From Sediminibacterium sp. KACHI17 (GTDB lineage Bacteria > Bacteroidota > Bacteroidia > Chitinophagales > Chitinophagaceae), in NCBI RefSeq assembly GCF_040362915.1, contig NZ_AP029612.1:620001-684000 (forward strand): a stretch of 64,000 nucleotides of DNA, in the 5' to 3' direction. This document shows positions 34,138 to 41,215 of the stretch, in pieces. Numbering within the stretch: position 1 is the first letter of the stretch; every line of letters begins with the position of its first letter. The notes under the pieces were generated by a model, which saw only the letters and a program-made list of their open reading frames with translations, did not search any database and had not been told where the DNA came from. A program made the translations under genes and the position numbers.

Positions 34138-35568
34138 ATGGAACATACATTGCATGTTACCTCTGAAATAGGTACTTTAAAACGTTTATTGGTACATAGT
34201 CCTGATAGTGGCTTGGGTAAAGTAGTCCCTTCCAAAGCCCAAGACTGGTTATTCGAAGACATCGTTCATCTGGATACCATTCGTAAGGATGAATATGATT
34301 ATTACACCAAACTGTTGCTGTATTTTCTGGATCCTGTAAAGATCAAAGGAAAGCTCCAGGAGATTGATGGAAACGATCGTTCTTTTTTTAAACCCGACTC
34401 TGATGGATTTTATAAATCAGATAAAGTCATAGAGCTACAGTGGTTATTGGCTGAAATTCTGGAAAATGAAGATATCCGCTCTCAATTGGTAGCATCTGTA
34501 TCTGCCATTGAAGGTTGTACTTTTCAAACCCAACAGGAATTATTGGGTTATAGTGCCAAAGAACTGGCTAAAACATTTATTTCCGGTACATCAGCGGATA
34601 AGAAATTACTGTTCGCTCCTATTCCTAACTTCATTTTCACCAGAGATATTGGGATCACGATCAAAGACCATGTACTGTTAAATAAGCCTGCCAAGAAAGC
34701 ACGTACAAGAGAAGCCCTTCTGGCAAAGTATATCTTTTTCCATCACCCCATTTTCGCTCCATGGCAAAATAATGTCATTGAATTGGCGGATTCCAATCAG
34801 AGTTTTTTGATGCCGGAAGAGGAAGAAGATGATCGCAAAACAACACTGGAAGGCGGTGATATCATGGTTGTCAGTAACAACCATTTACTCGTGGGTGTTA
34901 GTGAACGTACTTCTGCAGAAGCTGCTGCGATGATCACGAATGTGATGTTTGAAAAGAGTTTGATGGATAAGGTCACGATCGTTCGTATTCCTAAGAAAAG
35001 AGATTATATGCATATTGATACTGTTTTCACACAGGTGAAAAGAGATGTATGGGTAATGCTGGGAAATTTCTCGCGTAAAGCCGTAAAGCATGAAGATGAT
35101 AGCGTGATCGAAAGAGAATTACAGGTTAAGAAAGATGAAAAAATTAAGATCACACAATTCCATAAGAAGTGTCCGGACAACCCTGTTTATTTCGATAGTC
35201 TGGAAGATCTTTTACAGGATATCAGTCTGACAGACCTGCGTTGTGAGAATGATGTACGGTTTATTTTTTCCGGTAACAATGAATTTCCCTACAATGCTCG
35301 CGAACAATGGACAGACTCCTGCAATTTGCTGGCATTGAAGGAAGGTGTTGTATTGGGTTATGATCGTAATGATAAAACAACCGAAGCTTTCAGAAAAGCT
35401 GGCTTTACCATTATTCATGTGAAAGAATTATTACCCAAACTAGAAAGTGGTGAATTGAACCCGGAAACCATGACAGACACGCTCATATTGATGCCATCCG
35501 CAGAATTGTCAAGAGCTCGTGGTGGATTTCATTGTATGAGTATGCCATTGTGGAGAGAAGATATTTGA
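34138..35568 (+). CDS. Arginine deiminase family protein
   Basis: Predicted to hydrolyse L-arginine to citrulline and ammonia. 476 residues, longer than the usual ~410, with extra sequence before the first conserved block and in the middle. Guanidino-enzyme motifs: IPNFIFTRDIGITI, TLEGGDIMVVS, the catalytic His292 in YMHIDTVFT and the nucleophile Cys466 in GGFHCMSMP. The neighbouring CtlX would consume the citrulline, and no ornithine carbamoyltransferase or carbamate kinase is present. The gene begins 76 bases after a possible leader ORF. Confidence 0.88.
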   Translation: MEHTLHVTSEIGTLKRLLVHSPDSGLGKVVPSKAQDWLFEDIVHLDTIRKDEYDYYTKLLLYFLDPVKIKGKLQEIDGNDRSFFKPDSDGFYKSDKVIELQWLLAEILENEDIRSQLVASVSAIEGCTFQTQQELLGYSAKELAKTFISGTSADKKLLFAPIPNFIFTRDIGITIKDHVLLNKPAKKARTREALLAKYIFFHHPIFAPWQNNVIELADSNQSFLMPEEEEDDRKTTLEGGDIMVVSNNHLLVGVSERTSAEAAAMITNVMFEKSLMDKVTIVRIPKKRDYMHIDTVFTQVKRDVWVMLGNFSRKAVKHEDDSVIERELQVKKDEKIKITQFHKKCPDNPVYFDSLEDLLQDISLTDLRCENDVRFIFSGNNEFPYNAREQWTDSCNLLALKEGVVLGYDRNDKTTEAFRKAGFTIIHVKELLPKLESGELNPETMTDTLILMPSAELSRARGGFHCMSMPLWREDI

Positions 35569-35580
35569 GTAGACAGATGA

Positions 35581-35630
35581 TAGTTGACGGTTGACAGGAA
35601 AACAATTTCTCTTCTGTCAACTGTCAACTA
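35581..35630. repeat. Intergenic inverted repeat (TTGACAG words)
   Basis: TAGTTGACGGTTGACAG (35581-35597) and CTGTCAACTGTCAACTA (35614-35630) pair at 16 of 17 positions, loop 16 bases. It belongs to the same word family as the elements at 15828 and 22468. It lies between arginine deiminase and ctlX, on the same strand. Confidence 0.82.
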
Positions 35631-35652
35631 GGAACCGCAATACTAAATTTAA

Positions 35653-36576
35653 ATGACAACCAACATGCAGACAACTTCAAATCTATTGATGATAAAACCT
35701 GTTCGTTTTGATTTTAATGCAGAAACGGCAGTGAATAATAGTTTTCAGCAGGCTTCTGCAGATGAGCAAGTAAGTGCAAAAGCGACGGCTGAATTTGATC
35801 GGTTTGTATCTGTCCTAAGAAATGCCGGAGTTCAGGTAACTGTTGTAGAAGATACACCTGAGCCTCATACACCTGATTCCGTATTTCCCAATAACTGGAT
35901 ATCGTTTCATACAGACGGAACAATATTCTTATATCCAATGTTCGCAGTGAATCGCAGACTTGAGCGCAAGCCTCATGTACTATCAGCGATCGCTGAGAAG
36001 TTTCAGGTTGCAAATACCATTGATTTGAGTACATATGAGCAACAACATGTTTTCTTAGAGGGAACCGGAAGCATGGTATTGGATCGAGAAAATAAAATCG
36101 CTTATGCTTGTTTGTCTCCCAGGACAGATCTCACTGTGCTAAATGATTGGTGCAATAAAGCAGGATTTCGTCCGGTTGCATTTACTTCCGTGGATAGTAA
36201 AGGAGACCCGATTTATCATACCAATGTGATGATGTGTATAGCGGATAGATTTGCAGTGATCTGTCTGGATTCAATTCCAGATAGCAAGGAAAGAACCGCT
36301 GTTACAGAAACCTTGCAGGATACAAAAAAAGAGATCATTGAGATCAGTTTTGATCAGATGAATCATTTTGCAGGAAATATGCTTCAGGTGAAGAATACTA
36401 CCGGACAGCATTATTTGGTAATGTCATCACAGGCATATCATAGTTTAACACCTGATCAGGTTCAGCGCATCGAAAAATACAATCCGATACTGCATTCTGA
36501 TATCACTACTATTGAAACCAATGGTGGTGGTAGTGCCAGATGTATGATGGCGGAAGTTTTTTTACCGGAAAAATAG
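35653..36576 (+). CDS. ctlX: Citrulline hydrolase CtlX (amidinotransferase superfamily)
   Basis: Guanidino-modifying-enzyme-fold protein of the CtlX type, which in other bacteria breaks citrulline down to ornithine. 307 residues with SNLLMIKPVRFDFN, the block DSVFPNNWISFH, the Glu-containing EGTGSMVLDR, the His in PIYHTNVMM and the nucleophile Cys297 in NGGGSARCMMAEVF. It lies 84 bases after arginine deiminase and 6 bases before an unknown gene. The pair would turn arginine to ornithine without a carbamoyl phosphate step (inference from family). Confidence 0.88.
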   Translation: MTTNMQTTSNLLMIKPVRFDFNAETAVNNSFQQASADEQVSAKATAEFDRFVSVLRNAGVQVTVVEDTPEPHTPDSVFPNNWISFHTDGTIFLYPMFAVNRRLERKPHVLSAIAEKFQVANTIDLSTYEQQHVFLEGTGSMVLDRENKIAYACLSPRTDLTVLNDWCNKAGFRPVAFTSVDSKGDPIYHTNVMMCIADRFAVICLDSIPDSKERTAVTETLQDTKKEIIEISFDQMNHFAGNMLQVKNTTGQHYLVMSSQAYHSLTPDQVQRIEKYNPILHSDITTIETNGGGSARCMMAEVFLPEK

Positions 36577-36582
36577 GTTAGC

Positions 36583-37299
36583 ATGAATCGAAGTTCACTG
36601 AATGAGATACTATATGAGCAACTAGAGAAGCAGTATAATGAAATAAGGGATCGTTTGTATACCCCTTTATTCAAACGTTATGCTGATTATCTTGATATGT
36701 ATCGAAGAGGTGAACTCATTGATATGGACGGTGCAAATGTTGAAGAAGAGATTGGAGATAAAGCTACTGATATCGCAGCCATCAACCCTTATTCAAATTT
36801 TATTGATACACATCCCCTGAATGAGCAAGAATGTGTCACTTATTTGAAAAATGAATTGCGATCTTGCTTGTTTGATGCTGATGTAAGACCGCAAATGATG
36901 AAATCCGGTGCAATGGAGATCGGGTATGATTGGTATTTTCATTACGACTCCGGGATCAATTTTTTTAAACAAGAATTGAGTTTTCCCATTATTGCAGAGC
37001 CGAGATATTTATACCGTGAACTACCACCGGGTCATTATACCGGTTTTGCAAAAGGCCCTGATTTTTCAGGTGTTTGGCCTGATTGTTCCATCATGATCGA
37101 TGAAGCAGATGAAGAACACGAATTATTGCAATTAGGACAAGACCTGATGACTTACTATCAGTATCAATCAAGGTTGTTTCTGCATAAAGCTTTCAAAGAA
37201 ATGGATGAAGCAGGTGAGTTTTCCGGGATGGAGAAACACCCCTTTCCTGTTTATATAGCGGAGCATGATTGTGAGGAAATGACACTATACGTACTTTAG
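36583..37299 (+). CDS. Acidic soluble protein of unknown function, ctlX-linked
   Basis: Not recognised. 238 residues, no signal or membrane helix, strongly acidic. The first ~45 residues form a helix (LNEILYEQLEKQYNEIRDRLY) and the middle has aromatic segments (EIGYDWYFHYDSGINFFKQELSF, then RYLYRELPPGHYTGFAKGPDF). It follows ctlX by six bases, so it is very likely co-transcribed with it. A role in arginine or citrulline use is guilt by association only. Confidence 0.68.
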   Translation: MNRSSLNEILYEQLEKQYNEIRDRLYTPLFKRYADYLDMYRRGELIDMDGANVEEEIGDKATDIAAINPYSNFIDTHPLNEQECVTYLKNELRSCLFDADVRPQMMKSGAMEIGYDWYFHYDSGINFFKQELSFPIIAEPRYLYRELPPGHYTGFAKGPDFSGVWPDCSIMIDEADEEHELLQLGQDLMTYYQYQSRLFLHKAFKEMDEAGEFSGMEKHPFPVYIAEHDCEEMTLYVL

Positions 37300-37302
37300 G
37301 AT

Positions 37303-37629
37303 TTACAAACAGGTGTAACCATGCATCCAACAATCGATCTGATCGGTCAGCATATGCATCAATAATCCAATACCCACAATTCGAAGTTTTGTAAATAGTA
37401 ATAAAAAGTAAAGGGCAATCATATACCAGCTATGCATCAGATGAAAACCAATACTACACCTGCATGGATCAAAAATGGGGGTCGCCAATAAATGATCCAG
37501 GTCAACCAACATGGTTAGCAAAAAGATGATCGATACGGTTTTCCATTTATCCCTGAAAAAAATATACGCAATGAAAATGGGCGCTATAAAATGCAGGAAG
37601 TAATGAAGAATTGATGTGAATAGCTGCAT
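37303..37629 (-). CDS. DUF6122-type small membrane protein
   Basis: 108 residues with about three hydrophobic helices and metal-hydrolase-like conserved pairs: the stretch MLVDLDHLLATPIF, GFHLMHSWYMIALYF and LLMHMLTDQIDCWMHG. The Asp-x-Asp-His and His-x-x-x-Asp spacings resemble inner-membrane-associated YdjM/metal-dependent hydrolase-like proteins. This fits the family listed as DUF6122 in Bacteroidota, function unknown. It ends four bases from the convergent gene above and starts 12 bases after the stop of the gluconate operon's fusion gene. Confidence 0.75.
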   Translation of the reverse strand: MQLFTSILHYFLHFIAPIFIAYIFFRDKWKTVSIIFLLTMLVDLDHLLATPIFDPCRCSIGFHLMHSWYMIALYFLLLFTKLRIVGIGLLMHMLTDQIDCWMHGYTCL

Positions 37630-37641
37630 ATAGTAATTAGA

Positions 37642-39534
37642 TTACCACTCTGTATGATAAAATGTCCCAGTGACATCATCCCTCTTTTGATAAGTATGGG
37701 CGCCGAAAAAATCTCTTTGTGCTTGTATGATATTCGCAGTTGCATGCTTTGCATGCAGTGAATTCAAATAATCCAATGAAGCTGCATGACAAGGTATCGA
37801 CAAGTCAGATGCCAAAGAGTGGATACAAAAGGATTTCAGATCTTGCTTCAACGCTATGATTTCCTGCTGGATCTTATCATCGTTAAACAGTTCATCGTGT
37901 TGATGAAAAGCGATGATCATTTCTTCCATTAATGCGCTTCTGATGATACAACCGTTGGTCCATATACGTGCTATGTTGGAAAGATCCAGATCCCATTTAA
38001 ACTCAAGTGAAGCCGCCTTCAAGATCAAAAAACCTTGTTGATGATTGATGATTCGTGCTGCAGTATAAGCAGCTTTTACTGTATTCAAGCTGAGCGACTG
38101 ATCAGTACTATTTGTAACTGTCTGTTGCCTTAAGTTACACACTGATTCTTTGAGGGTTGATACATACCGTGCAAACAATGCACCGGTAATCATTCCCGCA
38201 GGTATTCCCAATTCAGAAGCTGAAATGGTAGCCCAGTTTCCAGTGCCTTTATTGCCTGCAACATCTAAAATCAGGTCGATCAAATAAGCATCGCCTTCTT
38301 TTTTTTGCAGGATATGAACGGTGCTTTCAAGTAAATAACTACGAAGTGTTCCTTGATTCCATTCATGAAATAGATCAGCGATCTTATTGGGGGCTAATCC
38401 CTGAACATACCGTAAGTATGCATATGTTTCTGCGATCAGTTGCATCTCAGCATATTCAATTCCGTTATGGATCATTTTTACAAAATGTCCTGATCCATCC
38501 GGCCCAATATATGCAGCGCAGGGTTTGCCATTTTTATCTTTTGCTGCAATGGTATTTAATAGGTGTTCTATTTTTTTATACGCTTCAAAAGGGCCGGAAG
38601 GCATAATACTCGGACCATTTAACGCTCCCTTTTCACCACCGGAGACGCCTGTGCCGATAAAATGAATTTGTTGCTTTTCCAGATAAGCGATACGTCTTTT
38701 CGTATCCTCATAATGAGAGTTACCTCCATCCACTAAAATATCCCCTGCTTCTAAGTGTGGTAAAATTTCATCAATAAATTGATCTGTTTCTCTGCCGGCC
38801 TTTATCATCATAAAGATGATCCTAGGTTGCATTAACGATTGTACAAAAGGTTTTACATCTACGAAACCTAATGCAGTATTCAACTCTGTATAATTATGAA
38901 TTGCATTTTCAGCAACTTTTTCCTCGACACCTTTTATATATCGGTTATACAGCGAAAGCTTTACTCCGTTTCGTGCCCAGTTTCTGGCCAGGCTTTTACC
39001 CATTACACCTAACCCAACAACACCTAATGTAGACTTATTGGTTTCCTCTAAAATTGTGTTCACCATAGTTTGTTTATCGAGTGATATGTCAATCTTAATA
39101 CTTTCATTTGGTATTTCAAGGATATCAAACTGAGATTGTAAAAGCGAAATGGGCATATAATGCTCTTTTCTGGTTGCCATCCTTTTTTGTATCAGCTCTT
39201 TTGATCCTTGTAAAAAAATCCAAAAAATAGAACCTTCCATATGCTCCGCGATGATCTCACGGTATTTCTTTTTCAATGCCGAACAGGCTATTATCACCGA
39301 TCTATCAGCTACTAAAGCCTCATTGCCTATTCTATTTATATTCTTGAGCCATTCATACCGATCGCTATCATCAAGAGGTATACCGGCTTTCATCTTTTCG
39401 ATATTACTTGCGGAGTGAAAATCATCTCCATCAAAAAACGGAATACCCAACTGAGCTGCCAATAACTGTCCAATAGTGGTTTTGCCACTTCCGGATACAC
39501 CCATCAACAAATAGATCTTTGCACTTCGCTTCAT
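37642..39534 (-). CDS. Gluconokinase-6-phosphogluconate dehydrogenase fusion
   Basis: One 630-residue ORF with two enzymes. Residues 1-165 are a GntK-type gluconokinase: P-loop MGVSGSGKTT (11-20), the segment DGDDFHSASNIEKMKAG and IIACSALKKKYRE. Residues ~169-630 are an NADP-type 6-phosphogluconate dehydrogenase: GLGVMGKSLARNWARNG, DGGNSHYEDT, GTGVSGGEKGALNGPSIMPSG, the catalytic Lys in GHFVKMIHNGIEY and the C-terminal AQRDFFGAHTYQ. Together they convert gluconate to ribulose-5-phosphate plus CO2 with ATP and NADP. The canonical GTGKWT block is GTGNWA here. It follows gntP by 13 bases. Confidence 0.93.
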   Translation of the reverse strand: MKRSAKIYLLMGVSGSGKTTIGQLLAAQLGIPFFDGDDFHSASNIEKMKAGIPLDDSDRYEWLKNINRIGNEALVADRSVIIACSALKKKYREIIAEHMEGSIFWIFLQGSKELIQKRMATRKEHYMPISLLQSQFDILEIPNESIKIDISLDKQTMVNTILEETNKSTLGVVGLGVMGKSLARNWARNGVKLSLYNRYIKGVEEKVAENAIHNYTELNTALGFVDVKPFVQSLMQPRIIFMMIKAGRETDQFIDEILPHLEAGDILVDGGNSHYEDTKRRIAYLEKQQIHFIGTGVSGGEKGALNGPSIMPSGPFEAYKKIEHLLNTIAAKDKNGKPCAAYIGPDGSGHFVKMIHNGIEYAEMQLIAETYAYLRYVQGLAPNKIADLFHEWNQGTLRSYLLESTVHILQKKEGDAYLIDLILDVAGNKGTGNWATISASELGIPAGMITGALFARYVSTLKESVCNLRQQTVTNSTDQSLSLNTVKAAYTAARIINHQQGFLILKAASLEFKWDLDLSNIARIWTNGCIIRSALMEEMIIAFHQHDELFNDDKIQQEIIALKQDLKSFCIHSLASDLSIPCHAASLDYLNSLHAKHATANIIQAQRDFFGAHTYQKRDDVTGTFYHTEW

Positions 39535-39547
39535 ACATCAGTTAAGC

Positions 39548-40864
39548 TTAAATAAACAAACTCAATACCAAAACTCCCAGTAATCCAACTACTGAAACAA
39601 TGCTTTCCATCAATGACCAGGATAAAAATGTATCTTTTACTGAAACATTAAAATACTCTTTAAACATCCAAAAACCCGTATCATTCACGTGTGAACAAAA
39701 GATACTGCCTGAACCAATCGCTAAAATGACCAAATTCGGTTCTACATCTAATTGTGTGATCAATGGCGCAATGATACCTGCCGCCGTAAGACCCGCTACT
39801 GTTGCAGATCCCAGACAGAGTCGAATAAGCGCAGCTACCAGCCAGGCAAGCACGAGTGGATGAATTTGTACCGATTGTAAAACAGCGACAATTTCATTAC
39901 TCATTTCACTGTCAATCAGTATTTGTTTCAGTCCTCCCGACGCTCCTATGATCAAAATAATTGTAGCGATCTCTCGGACTCCTTGGTCATAGGTCGTCAT
40001 GATCGCTTGTACAGACATACCTTGTCTTTTCCCTAATAAAAGCGTCACAATTAATAAGGAGCATAACATTAAAATCGAAGGCTCATTGATGAAGTCACAA
40101 ATTTTTGCAATGCTATCATTTGCTTTGAAGATGATAGAAGTCAGGAGTGTGACTAGTAATAAGAAGATGGGCATTAAGGCAGAAAGAATACTGATCCCCA
40201 AAGAAGGTTGATTTTCAGCTTGTACAGTTTCCTGAAAATCGAAACGTGATGAAGTTGTTTTGATGCGAATCAGAAATCTCGAAAAAATAGGACCTGCCAA
40301 TACAACCGCTGGAATGGCTACGATCATTCCGTAAAGAAATGTTTTTGAGATACTCGCATTAAAAATACCGATCAAAGAAGCCGGTGATGGATGTGGCGGT
40401 AATAAACTATGGGCTACAGATAGAGCAGCTAAAATGGGTATTGCAACCGGTATAACGGGTAGTTTGAATTTGTAAACTAAACTGTATATGATCGGGATCA
40501 CCAAAACAAACCCCACATTGTAAAACAAAGGAATTCCGATGATGAGTCCGGTCAACATCATACCCCAGGAAAGATATTGTTGACCGCATATACGAATGAC
40601 TCTTTCAGCAATAACGGTTGCAGCTCCACTATTTGCTACCAGTTTACCGATCATGGCTCCTGAGGCGAGGGTGATGATGATGGAGCCCAGCATATCTCCC
40701 ACCCCTTTCTGCAATGATTTTACAATTGCCATAAGAGGCATCCCAAGAAGCAACCCGGCGCAAATTGAAACAATTAAAAATGAGACGAATGGAGAAACTT
40801 TATATACAGATGTCAGTACCGTTAACCCGATAATTACAAGAAGAAGTACGAGAAAAATCTGCAT
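39548..40864 (-). CDS. gntP: Gluconate permease, GntP family
   Basis: Inner-membrane proton symporter for gluconate or a related sugar acid. 438 residues, almost wholly hydrophobic with about twelve helices. Characteristic blocks are SGAMIGKLVANSGAATVIAE, the conserved HSLLPPHPSPASLIGIFNA loop, and the C-terminal GSIFCSHVNDTGFWMFKEYF. Directly followed by the kinase-dehydrogenase fusion, forming a complete uptake-to-pentose-phosphate unit. A GTCTAAA/TTTAGAC pair about 50 bases apart lies upstream and could be an operator, but this is weak. Confidence 0.95.
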   Translation of the reverse strand: MQIFLVLLLVIIGLTVLTSVYKVSPFVSFLIVSICAGLLLGMPLMAIVKSLQKGVGDMLGSIIITLASGAMIGKLVANSGAATVIAERVIRICGQQYLSWGMMLTGLIIGIPLFYNVGFVLVIPIIYSLVYKFKLPVIPVAIPILAALSVAHSLLPPHPSPASLIGIFNASISKTFLYGMIVAIPAVVLAGPIFSRFLIRIKTTSSRFDFQETVQAENQPSLGISILSALMPIFLLLVTLLTSIIFKANDSIAKICDFINEPSILMLCSLLIVTLLLGKRQGMSVQAIMTTYDQGVREIATIILIIGASGGLKQILIDSEMSNEIVAVLQSVQIHPLVLAWLVAALIRLCLGSATVAGLTAAGIIAPLITQLDVEPNLVILAIGSGSIFCSHVNDTGFWMFKEYFNVSVKDTFLSWSLMESIVSVVGLLGVLVLSLFI

Positions 40865-40981
40865 GCAATTGTTTTACTTTTAATGATTTCGTTTCGGAGT
40901 GTCTAAAGCTTGAAATAAAAATAGTAAAACGAACTCGTCTGTCGAAGTATATCAGAATTTAGACGTGTATATAAAAGAAAA

Positions 40982-41009
40982 GCCCACCGTTGCTAAAACT
41001 ATGGTGGGC
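40982..41009 (-). terminator. Terminator after tRNA-Ser
   Basis: GCCCACC (40982-40988) pairs with GGTGGGC (41003-41009), followed in the minus direction by TTTTCTTTTA. It is placed six bases past the tRNA 3' end. Confidence 0.78.
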
Positions 41010-41014
41010 GTAAG

Positions 41015-41099
41015 CGGAGAGAGAGGGATTCGAACCCCCGGACCTTTGACAGTCAACGGTTTTCAAGACCGCCGCATTCGACCGCTCTGCCATCTCTCC
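41015..41099 (-). tRNA. tRNA-Ser (anticodon UGA)
   Basis: 85-base cloverleaf on the minus strand. The acceptor stem GGAGAGA/TCTCTCC is closed by discriminator G. The anticodon arm GGTCTTGAAAACC has anticodon TGA, a long variable arm follows (class II tRNA), and the T arm has GGTTCGAATCC. CCA is not encoded. A full promoter ends four bases before the mature 5' end, so the precursor has almost no leader. Confidence 0.97.
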
Positions 41100-41103
41100 G
41101 GCG

Positions 41104-41133
41104 CAAAAGTACGTTTTGAATGATATTTACCAA
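41104..41133 (-). promoter_or_regulatory. Full-consensus promoter of tRNA-Ser
   Basis: On the minus strand, TTG (41133-41131), 19-base spacer, TACTTTTG (41111-41104), then four bases to the tRNA 5' end. It calibrates the distance from the -7 box to the transcription start. Confidence 0.82.
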
Positions 41134-41215
41134 AAAAAATAGAGAAAGAACCGATAAAAACTTTGAAAGCCTTATTGGGAAAGGGCTACAGAGAAGTTCT
41201 TTGTAAACGAAAGGA

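Noticed and set aside
40900..40970. GTCTAAA/TTTAGAC pair upstream of gntP as a GntR operator
   Set aside because: Seven-base arms some 50 bases apart in A/T-rich DNA are expected by chance, and no regulator gene is adjacent.
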